Positions 41,810-50,469 of a DNA stretch of 64,000 nucleotides are shown piece by piece. The translations under genes and the position numbers were made by a program. Each line of letters opens with the position of its first letter. Within the stretch, counting starts at the first letter, position 1. This DNA comes from Parahoeflea olei (lineage in GTDB: Bacteria; Pseudomonadota; Alphaproteobacteria; Rhizobiales; Rhizobiaceae). A model generated the notes under the pieces. The model ran no database searches. It was not told where the DNA came from and saw only the letters and a list, made by a program, of their open reading frames with translations. Location of the stretch: the NCBI RefSeq assembly GCF_001703635.1, contig NZ_LQZT01000050.1, positions 85,794 to 149,793 on the forward strand, read 5' to 3'.

Positions 41810-42904
41810 TCAGTCCAGGCGGCCGGTCTGGCCGCGGTCCCGCAGATAATGGTCGGCCAGCGCGCAGGCGACCATGGCTTCTCCGATCGGCACGGCGCGG
41901 ATGCCGACGCAGGGGTCGTGCCGGCCCTTGGTGCGCACGTCCACCTCGTTGCCGTCGGCATCGACCGAACGCCGGTCGTTGAGGATCGACGAGGTCGGCT
42001 TGACGGCGAAGCGGGCAACGATCGGCTGCCCGGTCGAGATGCCGCCGAGAATGCCGCCGGCATTATTGGACAGAAACACCGGCTTGCCGTCGGGGCCGAT
42101 GCGCATCTCGTCGGCATTTTCCTCGCCGCTGATTTCGGCCGCGCCGAACCCGTTGCCGATCTCCACGCCCTTGACGGCGTTGATCGACATCAGGTTGGCG
42201 CAGATGTCCTGATCGAGCTTGGCATAGATTGGTGCGCCCAGCCCGGCGGGCACGTTTTCGGCCACCACCTCGATGACGGCGCCGACCGAGGAGCCCGCCT
42301 TGCGGATGGTGTCGAGATAGTCTTCCCACACCGGCACCATCTTGGCGTCCGGGCAGAAGAACGGGTTGGCGTCGACCTGGGACCAGTCCCAGTTGCCACG
42401 GTCGATCTTGCGATCGCCGATCTGCACCAGCGCCGCGCGCACGATCATGTTCGGCACCACCAGGCGTGCGAGCCCCCCCGCCGCCACCCGCGCCGCGGTC
42501 TCGCGCGCCGAGGAGCGTCCGCCGCCGCGATAGTCGCGGATGCCATATTTGACGTCATAGGTGTAGTCGGCGTGGCCGGGCCGGTAGCGCCGGGCGATCT
42601 CGGAATAGTCCTTGGAGCGCTGGTCGGTGTTCTCGATCAGCATCGACACGGGCGTGCCGGTGGTAACGAGCTCGCCGCTCTCCTCGCGCATCACGCCCGA
42701 GAGCACTTTCACCTTGTCGTCCTCGCGGCGCTGGGTGACGAAGCGCGACTGGCCGGGCTTTCTCTTGTCCATCCAGTGCTGCAATCCGTCCTCGGAAAAA
42801 CGCAGTCCGGGCGGGCAGCCATCGACCACGCAGCCGAGCGCCGGACCGTGGCTTTCGCCCCAGGTGGTCACGCGAAACAGATGGCCGAAAGTGTTGTGCG
42901 ACAT
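41810..42904 (-). CDS. aroC: Chorismate synthase
   Basis: AroC converts EPSP to chorismate with reduced FMN. The product has 364 residues from ATG 42902-42904. Motifs are MSHNTFGHLFRVTTWGESHG, the DYRGGGRSSARETAARVAAG signature and DRRSVDADGNEVDVRTKGRHDP. It lies immediately upstream of ribB. The aroA in this window, at 11.2 kb, would supply its substrate. All expected parts are present. Confidence 0.97.
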   Translation of the reverse strand: MSHNTFGHLFRVTTWGESHGPALGCVVDGCPPGLRFSEDGLQHWMDKRKPGQSRFVTQRREDDKVKVLSGVMREESGELVTTGTPVSMLIENTDQRSKDYSEIARRYRPGHADYTYDVKYGIRDYRGGGRSSARETAARVAAGGLARLVVPNMIVRAALVQIGDRKIDRGNWDWSQVDANPFFCPDAKMVPVWEDYLDTIRKAGSSVGAVIEVVAENVPAGLGAPIYAKLDQDICANLMSINAVKGVEIGNGFGAAEISGEENADEMRIGPDGKPVFLSNNAGGILGGISTGQPIVARFAVKPTSSILNDRRSVDADGNEVDVRTKGRHDPCVGIRAVPIGEAMVACALADHYLRDRGQTGRLD

Positions 42905-43124
42905 GGATTTTACCGTGATCTTGGCGGGGCCGGCCCGCGTCCTTGCATTCGTGCCGAGTTCTAGAGGATATCGGGGGGCGGGGGGAAGTGTTTTTGTGCA
43001 AACGGGCAGGCGCCAGGGGCGTTTCGTTGACATCGGCTGCGTTTGTGGCTCTCATGCCGCCATCAATTTTGCCACAATCAGCCTCTTCAAGGGGCAAAAC
43101 GAATCTTTGACCAAGGATTGTCCC

Positions 43125-43385
43125 ATGCGTCTTGCCATTTCTGCTTTGCTGACCGTGTCCGCCCTTCTCGCGCCATTTGCGGCCTGGGCCCAGAGCGCGG
43201 ACGCCACCGGCCTGATTGCCGAGGTCTCGCCCGCCGACCAGACCATCAAGCTCGACGACGGCAAGGTCTACCAGACCCCGACCGAGTTCAATTTCGAAGG
43301 CCTCGACAAGGATGTCGAAGTGGTGATCTTCTACACCGAGGTCGACGGCAAGCGGATGATCAACGATCTCGAACTGGTGCAGTAA
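43125..43385 (+). CDS. Small exported DUF1344 protein
   Basis: The product has 86 residues from ATG 43125, with signal peptide ISALLTVSALLAPFAAWAQS. The mature part is ATGLIAEVSPADQTIKLDDG, then KVYQTPTEFNFEGLDKDVEV, typical of the DUF1344 beta-barrel-like domain found widely in Rhizobiales. It is probably periplasmic. It is divergent from aroC, with a 220-bp shared upstream region. Function unknown. Confidence 0.85.
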   Translation: MRLAISALLTVSALLAPFAAWAQSADATGLIAEVSPADQTIKLDDGKVYQTPTEFNFEGLDKDVEVVIFYTEVDGKRMINDLELVQ

Positions 43386-43560
43386 GCCGCCGAGCGGTCA
43401 CGCACCCCTCTCTTTTCCATGTGAAGGTCCCTCGTGAAGTCGGCAGACCGAACCATCTGAATGACGCCCTGACGCTCGGACAGGGCTCAAGCGCAGCGCC
43501 GTCCGGCGGCTGCGCCGGTTCCGCGTGCGCGCGGACGCACATCCATTCAGAGGACTGAAC

Positions 43561-44196
43561 ATGAACAATTATTTCGAAAGCCCCTTCCGGGGCGTCACGC
43601 TCGACAAGCAGGTCACCAACCCGAACATCGTCGTTGGCCGCTACAGCTATTACTCGGGCTATTATCACGGCCACAGCTTCGACGACTGCGCGCGGTTTCT
43701 CCTGCCCGATGACGGCGTCGACCGTCTCGTGATCGGCAGTTTCTGCTCGATCGGCTCGGGTGCAGCCTTCATTATGGCGGGCAACCAGGGACACCGCAAC
43801 GACTGGATCAGCACCTTTCCCTTCTACTGGATGTCGGAGGTCGAGGCCTTCGAAGGGGCCGCGAACGGCTACCGGCCGGCCGGCGACACGGTGATCGGCA
43901 ACGATGTCTGGATCGGGTCGGAGGCGATCGTCATGCCCGGGGTGCGAATCGGCGACGGGGCCGTGATCGGCACAAGGGCGGTGGTGACCCGCGATGTGGA
44001 TCCCTATGCCATCGTCGCGGGCAATCCCGTGCGAACCGTGCGGATGCGCTTCGATGAACGCTCGGTCGCGCTGCTCACCGAAATGTGCTGGTGGGACTGG
44101 CCCGAGGCGCAGCTCAAGGCCGCGATGCCGTTGCTCACCAGCGGTGACGTCGAGGCGCTGCACGCGCATTGGAGCGAGCGCATCCGCGCCGGTTGA
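43561..44196 (+). CDS. CatB-related O-acetyltransferase (type B xenobiotic acetyltransferase)
   Basis: The product has 211 residues starting MNNYFESPFRGVTLDKQVTN. The left-handed beta-helix hexapeptide repeats include LVIGSFCSIGSGAAFIMAG, VIGNDVWIGSEAIVMPGVRI, DGAVIGTRAVVTRDVDPYAI and VAGNPVRTVRMRF, with catalytic His in NQGHRNDWIS. Family members acetylate chloramphenicol or streptogramins, but chromosomal rhizobial copies are seldom tested for this, so resistance is an inference only. Confidence 0.92.
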   Translation: MNNYFESPFRGVTLDKQVTNPNIVVGRYSYYSGYYHGHSFDDCARFLLPDDGVDRLVIGSFCSIGSGAAFIMAGNQGHRNDWISTFPFYWMSEVEAFEGAANGYRPAGDTVIGNDVWIGSEAIVMPGVRIGDGAVIGTRAVVTRDVDPYAIVAGNPVRTVRMRFDERSVALLTEMCWWDWPEAQLKAAMPLLTSGDVEALHAHWSERIRAG

Positions 44197-44202
44197 CAGC
44201 GA

Positions 44203-44236
44203 TGCCCCCGCCTCCTGACCGGGGGGGGCGGGGGCA
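44203..44236 (+). terminator. GC-rich hairpin after the CatB-like gene
   Basis: TGCCCCCGCC pairs with GGCGGGGGCA over 10 bp, 7 nt after the stop of the acetyltransferase gene and before the convergent gene at 44281. It probably terminates both transcripts, although a T-run is lacking. Confidence 0.6.
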
Positions 44237-44280
44237 CGACCGGCTCAGCTCCGGAAGGCTGGTCGGGCAGGCCCTGGTCG

Positions 44281-44667
44281 CTATTTCACGGTGAACCTGG
44301 ACCGGAGCGGGTGACCCGTCGGCGCCGGGTCGTTTTCAAAGCGGGGCACGATCACGCTGACGTAAAAGCTGTCGGGGCCGCGATAGCCGCGATCCGGCGT
44401 ATAGATGATCTGCAGCCCCCTGACCTTGCCCTTGCAGTTTGCGGGAATATTTTTGGCCTTGCTCATATTGGTGGTGAAATCGAGCCGGCCATGCTTCGGC
44501 GGGGTCTGGATCTGGTGTTTGATCCGCCCGAAAGTCGCGCAGGTGGAAGGCAGCCAGACCGCCACGTCGTACATCACGGATGATCTGTTGGCCTTGACGA
44601 CATCCGCGGCCGTCGCGGGCAGGCAAAGGCCCATAAGGGCCATGAAAGAAGCAATTGGAAATCTCAT
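44281..44667 (-). CDS. Exported conserved hypothetical protein
   Basis: The product has 128 residues from ATG 44665-44667, with signal peptide MRFPIASFMALMGLCLPATA. The mature part has IKHQIQTPPKHGRLDFTTNM, LQIIYTPDRGYRGPDSFYVS and a terminal RSRFTVK. The GYRGPDSFYV-like motif resembles a cadherin- or Ig-like bacterial beta-sandwich repeat. Two cysteines (C43 and C78 approx.) could form a disulfide. Function unknown. Confidence 0.72.
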   Translation of the reverse strand: MRFPIASFMALMGLCLPATAADVVKANRSSVMYDVAVWLPSTCATFGRIKHQIQTPPKHGRLDFTTNMSKAKNIPANCKGKVRGLQIIYTPDRGYRGPDSFYVSVIVPRFENDPAPTGHPLRSRFTVK

Positions 44668-44749
44668 GTTCGACGCTCTCGCTGGTGCAATGGCGAGAGA
44701 GTAGGCAGGAGAAGCCCGGCCGTAAAGCATAAGGTTGTGCGTGCGGCGA

Positions 44750-45340
44750 TTACACCCAGCCGATCGACGCGCCGTCGATCTTCAGCACACGGTCCTGGGG
44801 GATGTCGATCATCGCGGCTTCGTCGCCGGGCACATGGCCGATGCGGTTGAACAGCGCGCGCACCACGCCGCCATGGGCGACGCAGATCGTGGGGCGGGTG
44901 ACCGTTTCCAGAAACCGGTCGATGCGCTGGGCGAGCATGGCATAGCTTTCCGCGCGCGCGCCCGGCGGGCGGAAATCCCATTTGCCCTGTTCGCGCTGCT
45001 CGATCAGGTGCGGGGAGTGCGCCGCCACTTCTTCAAGCGTGTGCCCCTCCCAGTCGCCGAACGACAGTTCGATCAGCAACTGGTCGGTGCGATAGTCCCG
45101 GGGCTCAAGGCCGGCCGCCTTGCGCACCAGTTCCATGGTTTCGCGCGTCCGGCCCAGCGGGCTTGCCACCCAGTCGAATTCGGGCAGCGGCAGTTCCAGG
45201 CTCTCGAGCCCGGCGAGCGTGCGGCCGTTGCCGGTCGCCTGGGCGCGGCCGGTGTCGTTGAGCGGAATGTCGCGTGCGCCCTGAAGACGGTCCTCCTTGT
45301 TGTAGTCCGTCTGTCCATGGCGGATCACATAGAGAAGCAT
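44750..45340 (-). CDS. Histidine phosphatase family protein (phosphoglycerate mutase-like)
   Basis: The product has 196 residues. It starts MLLYVIRHGQTDYNKEDRLQG, carrying the RHG catalytic motif. The second His occurs in TICVAHGGVVRALFNRI and the acid in LLIELSFGDWEGHTLEEVAA. These proteins remove phosphate from small molecules or proteins; the substrate is not predictable. It lies 37 nt downstream of fabI on the same strand. Confidence 0.92.
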   Translation of the reverse strand: MLLYVIRHGQTDYNKEDRLQGARDIPLNDTGRAQATGNGRTLAGLESLELPLPEFDWVASPLGRTRETMELVRKAAGLEPRDYRTDQLLIELSFGDWEGHTLEEVAAHSPHLIEQREQGKWDFRPPGARAESYAMLAQRIDRFLETVTRPTICVAHGGVVRALFNRIGHVPGDEAAMIDIPQDRVLKIDGASIGWV

Positions 45341-45377
45341 GCCGGCGGTCCTTCAGGGGCGGGTGTCGGGCTTGGGG

Positions 45378-46190
45378 CTAGACGACGCTGATATCGGGCG
45401 CATCGACGGCCTTCATGCCGACGGTGTGGTAGCCCGAATCGACATGCAGCACTTCGCCGGTGACGCCGCGGGCGAGATCGGAGACGAGATAGAGCGCGGA
45501 ATCGCCCACCTCTTCGATGGTCACCGTGCGCTTGAGCGGCGAATTGTACTCGTTCCACTTGAGGATATAGCGGAAGTCGCCGATGCCCGAGGCGGCAAGC
45601 GTCTTGATCGGCCCGGCCGAGATCGCGTTGACGCGGATGTTGGAGCCGCCGAGATCGACCGCGAGATACCGCACGCTGGCTTCCAGGGCGGCCTTGGCGA
45701 CGCCCATCACATTGTAGTGAGGCATCACCTTTTCCGCGCCGTAATAAGTCAGCGTCAGGATCGAGCCGCCATCCGTCATCAGCGGCTCGGCGCGCTTGGC
45801 GACCGCGGTCAGCGAATAGACCGAGATCTCCATGGTGCGGTTGAAGTTTTCGCGGGTGGTCTCGACATAGCGGCCGGTCAGTTCGTCCTTGTCCGAAAAC
45901 GCGATCGCGTGGACCACGAAATCGAGCTTGCCCCACTTTTCTTCCAGCGCCGCGAACACGGCATCGACGCTGTCGAGGTCGGTGACGTCGCAGTGACCGG
46001 CAATGATTGCGCCCAGATCCGCGGCCAGGGGCTCGACCCGCTTCCGCAGCGCGTCGCCCTGGTAGGTCAGGGCCAGTTCCGCGCCGGCGTCGGCGCAGGC
46101 CTTGGCAATGCCCCAGGCGATCGAGCGGTTGTTGGCCACGCCCATGATCAGCCCGCGTTTGCCTTTCATCAGGCCGGAAGTGTCAGCCAT
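45378..46190 (-). CDS. fabI: Enoyl-[acyl-carrier-protein] reductase (NADH)
   Basis: FabI performs the last reduction of fatty-acid elongation and is the triclosan target. The product has 270 residues from ATG 46188-46190. The cofactor region GKRGLIMGVANNRSIAWGIA and the active site LTYYGAEKVMPHYNVMGVAK (Tyr-x6-Tyr-x6-Lys pattern) are typical of FabI rather than FabG. It probably shares a transcript with the phosphatase gene downstream. Confidence 0.96.
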   Translation of the reverse strand: MADTSGLMKGKRGLIMGVANNRSIAWGIAKACADAGAELALTYQGDALRKRVEPLAADLGAIIAGHCDVTDLDSVDAVFAALEEKWGKLDFVVHAIAFSDKDELTGRYVETTRENFNRTMEISVYSLTAVAKRAEPLMTDGGSILTLTYYGAEKVMPHYNVMGVAKAALEASVRYLAVDLGGSNIRVNAISAGPIKTLAASGIGDFRYILKWNEYNSPLKRTVTIEEVGDSALYLVSDLARGVTGEVLHVDSGYHTVGMKAVDAPDISVV

Positions 46191-46367
46191 TCTAGTCTCC
46201 CTCGGAATTGAAGCGCAGGCTATGGCACACGGGGCAGCCGCCTGCAAGTCACGGTGTTAAGGGCGCGGTGCGCCGGTGATATGTCGTATGCGTGTCAGCC
46301 GGGGATCCGGCTGCTCAGCGGTGCAATGCTCTGCTTCATATCCTGAAAGCGAGCATTTTTGCGGCCG

Positions 46368-46389
46368 GACCGGCAGCCCGGTGCCGGTC
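46368..46389 (-). terminator. Hairpin downstream of the DnaJ-type gene
   Basis: GACCGGCA and TGCCGGTC form a perfect 8-bp stem with loop GCCCGG, 11 nt past the stop at 46401. There is no T-run on the coding strand, so terminator function is tentative. Confidence 0.45.
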
Positions 46390-46400
46390 TTCGCGCGGGG

Positions 46401-47435
46401 TCAGACATAAATCGCCTTCCGGCTGATGCGCATCAGGTCGATGAGTTGCTGGTCGGGCGTTTCCGGCAGCACCACCCTGAGATGGACGAGCAGCGCGCCG
46501 CGCCCGCCGCCGGCGGTGGGCAAGCCCTTGTCCTGGACGCGCAGCACGGTGTCGGAACCCGACCAGGCCGGAACCGCGAGCCGCAACGGGCCGTCGAGCC
46601 CTTCGAACAGGATCGATCCGCCCAGCACCGCCTCGGCAAGCTCGATCGTCTGCTCGCCGTGAATGTCGGCGCCCAGCGAGCGGAATGTCGGATGCTTGCG
46701 GTGGCGCACGGTCACCACCGCAGGTCCCAGGGCGGAGGCGGCGGGCGCTGGGACTTCGATCTCGGCGCCGTCGACGGTGCCGGCCGGCACTTCGAAGCCG
46801 ACCGTCGTGCCGTCGGCCAGGGTGATTTCCGCGCGGCTGCCGGTCAGCGCCGCCTTCAGGTCGATCTCGACGTGATGACGCGAAACCGGGGCGGCCGCCT
46901 GCGGCTTGTGCCGCGTCTTCCATTTCTCGAACAGCGCGTCGAGGGCGTCGAGCGGGTCTTCGTCCATGCCCGGCGCGTCGGATTGGCTACGGCGCCGGGA
47001 TGTGGTGGCCCGGTCCGGTGCCTGCTTCGGCTCGCGGGCTGCCGCGTCGCCGAAGATGTGCGACACCATCTCCTCGAAGCTTGCGTCCCCCGGGGTGTCG
47101 GCGGGCTGCCCGCTTGCCGCCGCGCCGGCGGAGGCTGCGGTGCCCGATGCCATCGCCTGCTTGAAGGCCTTGAACGGATTGGCCGCGAAGCCCCGCATCG
47201 GCCGCGTGCGCTTGCGGCCGCGGGCATCGATATGGCCGTTGTCGAATTTGAGCCGCATGTCCGGATCGATCAGCAGCCGATAGGCATGCGAGATCTCGGC
47301 GAACCGGTTCCCGGCCTCCGGATCTCCCTGATTCTGGTCGGGATGCCAGGTCTTGGCGAGCTGGCGGTAGGCGTTCTTGATCTCGTCGGGCTTTGCCGTT
47401 CTGGAGAGGCCGAGCACCGTGTACGGACTACGCAT
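46401..47435 (-). CDS. DnaJ/CbpA-type J-domain protein
   Basis: The product has 344 residues. An N-terminal J domain (MRSPYTVLGLSRTAKPDEIK, HPD at residues 31-33) is followed by a low-complexity Ala/Gly-rich linker. The substrate-binding C-terminal domain has VEIDLKAALTGSRAEITLADG and GRGALLVHLRVVLPETPDQQ. The zinc-finger CXXCXGXG repeats of true DnaJ are missing, so it is a CbpA/type II co-chaperone for DnaK. Confidence 0.92.
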   Translation of the reverse strand: MRSPYTVLGLSRTAKPDEIKNAYRQLAKTWHPDQNQGDPEAGNRFAEISHAYRLLIDPDMRLKFDNGHIDARGRKRTRPMRGFAANPFKAFKQAMASGTAASAGAAASGQPADTPGDASFEEMVSHIFGDAAAREPKQAPDRATTSRRRSQSDAPGMDEDPLDALDALFEKWKTRHKPQAAAPVSRHHVEIDLKAALTGSRAEITLADGTTVGFEVPAGTVDGAEIEVPAPAASALGPAVVTVRHRKHPTFRSLGADIHGEQTIELAEAVLGGSILFEGLDGPLRLAVPAWSGSDTVLRVQDKGLPTAGGGRGALLVHLRVVLPETPDQQLIDLMRISRKAIYV

Positions 47436-47540
47436 AATACAAAATTCCCGTAACGCTTATCGCGGCCAGCGTAGCGGGATATTGCTAACCATCCGTATAT
47501 GAAATCGCGTGCGGTGCGAATCCGGGGCGGGGCTGACGTC

Positions 47541-48005
47541 TCAGGCGCCGATGCGGTCGAAATTGAGGAGATCCCATCCGCCGTCCGGGCGCTGGCAGAC
47601 CCGGCCCTCGAACATGCCGACGCCGTCATAGCTGTGCCGCGTGGTCCGGAACTGACGGCAGGCCCGCGCGCCATCGGCAACTGCGGTGACGCCGCCGATC
47701 ACACCGGCGGAGCCGGTAAGCGTGTTGGACCAGGGCTGCGGTTCGGCCATGCCTGCCTGCCCGAGCGCGCCCACGAGATCGCGGATCACGGTGCTGTCCG
47801 ACTGGATTTCGCTGTCGGCCGACAGCGGCGTGATCGCGCCGGTGGTGCTGTCGTCGATCGTCAGCGCCGACACTGCCGGGGACTTGCCGCTCATGCAGCC
47901 GGACAACGCCAAACAGACGGGCAGCGCCAGCGCTGCCCGGAAAACGGCGCGCCGGGCCGTCCTGCCCTTTTCCGCTCCCTTCGCTTCTGTTAGGTCAAAT
48001 ATCAC
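47541..48005 (-). CDS. RT0821/Lpp0805 family surface lipoprotein
   Basis: The product has 154 residues. A lipobox LALSGC near residue 37 follows a basic, hydrophobic leader, so the mature protein should be lipid-anchored. The C-terminal domain (GARACRQFRTTRHSYDGVGM, FEGRVCQRPDGGWDLL) with two cysteines is the RT0821/Lpp0805 surface-antigen domain. It is divergent from pdxH with a 39-bp gap. The function of the family is unknown. Confidence 0.82.
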   Translation of the reverse strand: MIFDLTEAKGAEKGRTARRAVFRAALALPVCLALSGCMSGKSPAVSALTIDDSTTGAITPLSADSEIQSDSTVIRDLVGALGQAGMAEPQPWSNTLTGSAGVIGGVTAVADGARACRQFRTTRHSYDGVGMFEGRVCQRPDGGWDLLNFDRIGA

Positions 48006-48044
48006 GATGCTGCCAACTCCGGCCTGGAGGCATGAAGGAAGACT

Positions 48045-48659
48045 ATGACGGAAACAGGGTTAACAATCGGTGACTTCACCGAAGCGGACGAACCGTACCG
48101 GCTTTTCGCCGCATGGATCGAGGAGGCGAAGGCTTCCGAAATCAATGATGCCAATGCGGTCGCGCTGGCCACGGTCGATGCGGACGGGCTTCCCGATGTG
48201 CGCATGGTCCTGCTCAAGGGCTTCGACGAGCGCGGTTTCGTCTTCTACACCAATTTCGAAAGCACCAAGGGCCGCGAGATCCTGGGCTCGATGAAGGCGG
48301 CGATGTGCTTTCACTGGAAATCGCTGCGCCGGCAGGTGCGCGTACGCGGGCCGGTGGAGCAGGTCAGCGACGCCGAGGCCGACGAGTACTACGCCTCGCG
48401 CCCGCGCGGCAGCCGCATCGGCGCCTGGGCCTCCAAGCAGTCGCGTCCGCTCGAAAGCCGTTTCGCGCTCGAAAAGGCGGTCGCTGAATACACGGCCAAA
48501 CACGCCATCGGCGACATTCCGCGCCCGCCCTTCTGGTCCGGCTTCCGCATCATTCCGCAGACCATCGAATTCTGGCACGACCGTCCGTTCCGGCTGCACG
48601 ATCGCGTGGTGTTCGCCCGTACCGGCGATGCCTGGGACAGGACCCGGCTCTATCCCTGA
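48045..48659 (+). CDS. pdxH: Pyridoxamine 5'-phosphate oxidase
   Basis: PdxH oxidises PNP and PMP to PLP with FMN. The product has 204 residues. Motifs are AVALATVDADGLPDVRMVLL, FYTNFESTKGREI, WKSLRRQVRVRGPVEQ, SRPRGSRIGAWASKQS-like residues (here SRPRGSRIGAWASKQ) and the C-terminal FWHDRPFRLHDRVVF with RLYP end. Its last 10 bp overlap the convergent polysaccharide deacetylase gene. Confidence 0.96.
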   Translation: MTETGLTIGDFTEADEPYRLFAAWIEEAKASEINDANAVALATVDADGLPDVRMVLLKGFDERGFVFYTNFESTKGREILGSMKAAMCFHWKSLRRQVRVRGPVEQVSDAEADEYYASRPRGSRIGAWASKQSRPLESRFALEKAVAEYTAKHAIGDIPRPPFWSGFRIIPQTIEFWHDRPFRLHDRVVFARTGDAWDRTRLYP

Positions 48660-49717
48660 CGCGCGGGCCGCAGCGCGAAGGGGATGCCGGACGCCAGCGC
48701 GCCGACATAGCGGGTCTTCTGGTAATAGCCGTTGAGCGAGATGCGGTTGAGCGCGAACGGGGTCTCGAGGCTGCGTCGTGAAAGCACGCCCGGATTGGTG
48801 GTGACGGCGAGCTTGAAGCCGAGCTCTCGCGCGGTCTCGTATTCGCGCGGGCCCGCGGCGCAGCTGTCGCCATAGGGATAGGCCAGCAGTTTCGGCGTCT
48901 CCCCGGTGATCCGCGCCACCCGCTCGGCCGAGCGGGCGATTTCGGAACGCATCTCCTCGGCCGGCAGATGGGCGAGGTTGAGATGGCCGATGGTGTGGGC
49001 GCCGAGACGGGCGAGCGGCCGGTCGGCAAGCCGGGCAAGTTCGGCTTCATCCATCACCTCGCGGTCGACGATGCCGGTCGGACAGATGCCTGCCGCCTTG
49101 GCCAGTGCGTCCAGCCGCTTGACGATCGCCTCCTGGTTGGCGCAGGCGAGCGATTTGTGAAGCCGGTCGAAGGCCGCGTATTTTTCGAGCAATGTCCGGG
49201 TGGGAAGGGTGATGTCTCCCCCGCCGAAATCGAAGCTGAAGGTGTCGACCTGCGCGAGCAGCTGTTCGGCGGTTTCCCACCAGATCGAATGGGTCCGGTC
49301 AACGAAGCCGCCGGAGATGAAGATGGTGTAGGGCACGCCGTGCTTCTCGAACACCGGCCGGGCATACCGGTCGTTGTCGCGGTAGCCGTCGTCGAGCGTG
49401 AACACCATCGCCGGCCCCGGCTTGTCCGGGCGGGCGAGATAGTCCGGCAGGTCGCAGAGCGCCACGGGGACATGGCCGTCGCGCTTGAGCCGGGTGATGC
49501 TCGCGTCCAGGAACTCCGGGGTGACGGTGAGGTGGGCGGCGGGATCGAAGACCTTGTGCGCGGCGGGCCGGACGTGATGCAGGGTGAAGATCGCGCCCAT
49601 GCCGCGTGCGCCCGGCATCATCCCGCTGCGCGACATCAGTGAAACCGCCTCAAGCCCGCTCTGGATCACGGCGCGCTTGATCATCCTTCGTGCTGCGACG
49701 GTATTTGGTCCGTACAT
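48650..49717 (-). CDS. Polysaccharide deacetylase (carbohydrate esterase 4) family protein
   Basis: The product has 355 residues from ATG 49715-49717; an upstream ATG at 49753 is also in frame. The NodB-homology core has MVFTLDDGYRDNDRYARPVF (catalytic and metal Asp) and RLGAHTIGHLNLAHLPAEEM (metal His pair), then KLLAYPYGDSCAAGPREYET. The N-terminus lacks a clear signal peptide. Substrate unknown, possibly surface polysaccharide. The gene is convergent with pdxH. Confidence 0.9.
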   Translation of the reverse strand: MYGPNTVAARRMIKRAVIQSGLEAVSLMSRSGMMPGARGMGAIFTLHHVRPAAHKVFDPAAHLTVTPEFLDASITRLKRDGHVPVALCDLPDYLARPDKPGPAMVFTLDDGYRDNDRYARPVFEKHGVPYTIFISGGFVDRTHSIWWETAEQLLAQVDTFSFDFGGGDITLPTRTLLEKYAAFDRLHKSLACANQEAIVKRLDALAKAAGICPTGIVDREVMDEAELARLADRPLARLGAHTIGHLNLAHLPAEEMRSEIARSAERVARITGETPKLLAYPYGDSCAAGPREYETARELGFKLAVTTNPGVLSRRSLETPFALNRISLNGYYQKTRYVGALASGIPFALRPARQG

Positions 49718-49847
49718 GAAATCCGATCCGAATTGCGCATGGGATGCGGGCAATTGGCAAGCATTACCAGTCCGGACTTAACCGATGTTGAATCCCCGCC
49801 GAGATTTTTGCGGCCGGGGCCGGGGGAAGTGCCCCGGTTCGCGCCAC

Positions 49848-50237
49848 TCAGATCGCCACGACCACATCCTCAAGCATGGCGCGTACGGTGCCTGCGACCG
49901 ACTGCAGCTTCCCGTTTTCGATTGCCTGCATGGAGGCGACGGGGTCGATGGCGCTGACCATGATTTCGTCGTCCGAGGTCGCGCGCACGATCACGTTGCA
50001 GGGCAGCATCGCGCCCACGCGCGGCTCGATGCCGATGGCCTGATGCGCCATGCCCGGATTGCAGGCGCCGAGAATCAGGTAGTCGTCCATGTCCTGGTCG
50101 AGCTTCTTCTTCATCGTCGCCTTGACGTCGATCTCGGTCAGCACGCCGAAGCCCCTGGCCGCCAGCGCCGCGCGCGTCCGCTCCACGATCGTCTCGAATG
50201 CCTCGCCCTTGAAGCTGCGGTCGAGTGTATAGCCCAT
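49848..50237 (-). CDS. DUF302 domain protein
   Basis: The product has 129 residues. It starts MGYTLDRSFKGEAFETIVER and has LTEIDVKATMKKKLDQDMDD and YLILGACNPGMAHQAIGIEP, the signature of DUF302 (MxaK/TTHA1732-like fold). Function unknown; in some genomes these genes accompany ArsR or other metal or redox regulators. Here a large perfect palindrome sits 19 nt upstream of the start, so the gene is probably under a dimeric repressor. Confidence 0.9.
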   Translation of the reverse strand: MGYTLDRSFKGEAFETIVERTRAALAARGFGVLTEIDVKATMKKKLDQDMDDYLILGACNPGMAHQAIGIEPRVGAMLPCNVIVRATSDDEIMVSAIDPVASMQAIENGKLQSVAGTVRAMLEDVVVAI

Positions 50238-50255
50238 GATCGGTCCTCTCCGTTG

Positions 50256-50281
50256 TCACATATGGTAATTACCATATGTGA
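50256..50281. promoter_or_regulatory. 26-bp perfect palindrome upstream of DUF302 (putative operator)
   Basis: The half-site TCACATATGGTAA is followed directly by its exact inverse complement, with no spacer. It begins 19 nt upstream of the DUF302 start, where a promoter is expected. Such symmetry suggests a binding site for a dimeric regulator, but no regulator gene is adjacent. The left edge of the tldD-scar/islet lies only about 75 bp further on. Confidence 0.7.
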
Positions 50282-50357
50282 TCCGCGGCGAAGATCTCAA
50301 GGGCGCGCGGCCGGACAAAACCGGACGGACGTCGCGCCGGGGGCGGTCCATCGAGGC

Positions 50358-50405
50358 TCAGGCCTGGGTGCAGCCCACTGGCACACTCTGTCCGGCTTTG
50401 CCGCA
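50358..50405 (-). pseudogene. Remnant copy of the tldD 3' end, internally deleted
   Basis: Read on the minus strand, this stretch encodes CGKAGQSVPVG, then C, then TQA and a TGA stop. The intact TldD C-terminus is CGKAGQSVPVGVGQPHLL...TVGGTQA-stop, so 14 codons are missing from the copy. The 32 bases at 50374-50405 match the intact gene with about three differences, and the last 13 bases before and including the stop are identical. It is in the same orientation as tldD, 1.5 kb beyond its stop. Confidence 0.8.
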
Positions 50406-50469
50406 TAGGTGGAAGTCGAGGGGACTATCCGGTGGTCCTGCTACCCAAAGAAAGTATACGTAAGTCAAT

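Noticed and set aside
43561..44196. Chloramphenicol resistance gene as part of a resistance island
   Set aside because: The protein family is right, but base composition matches the neighbours, there are no mobile genes, and such acetyltransferases are common on rhizobial chromosomes.
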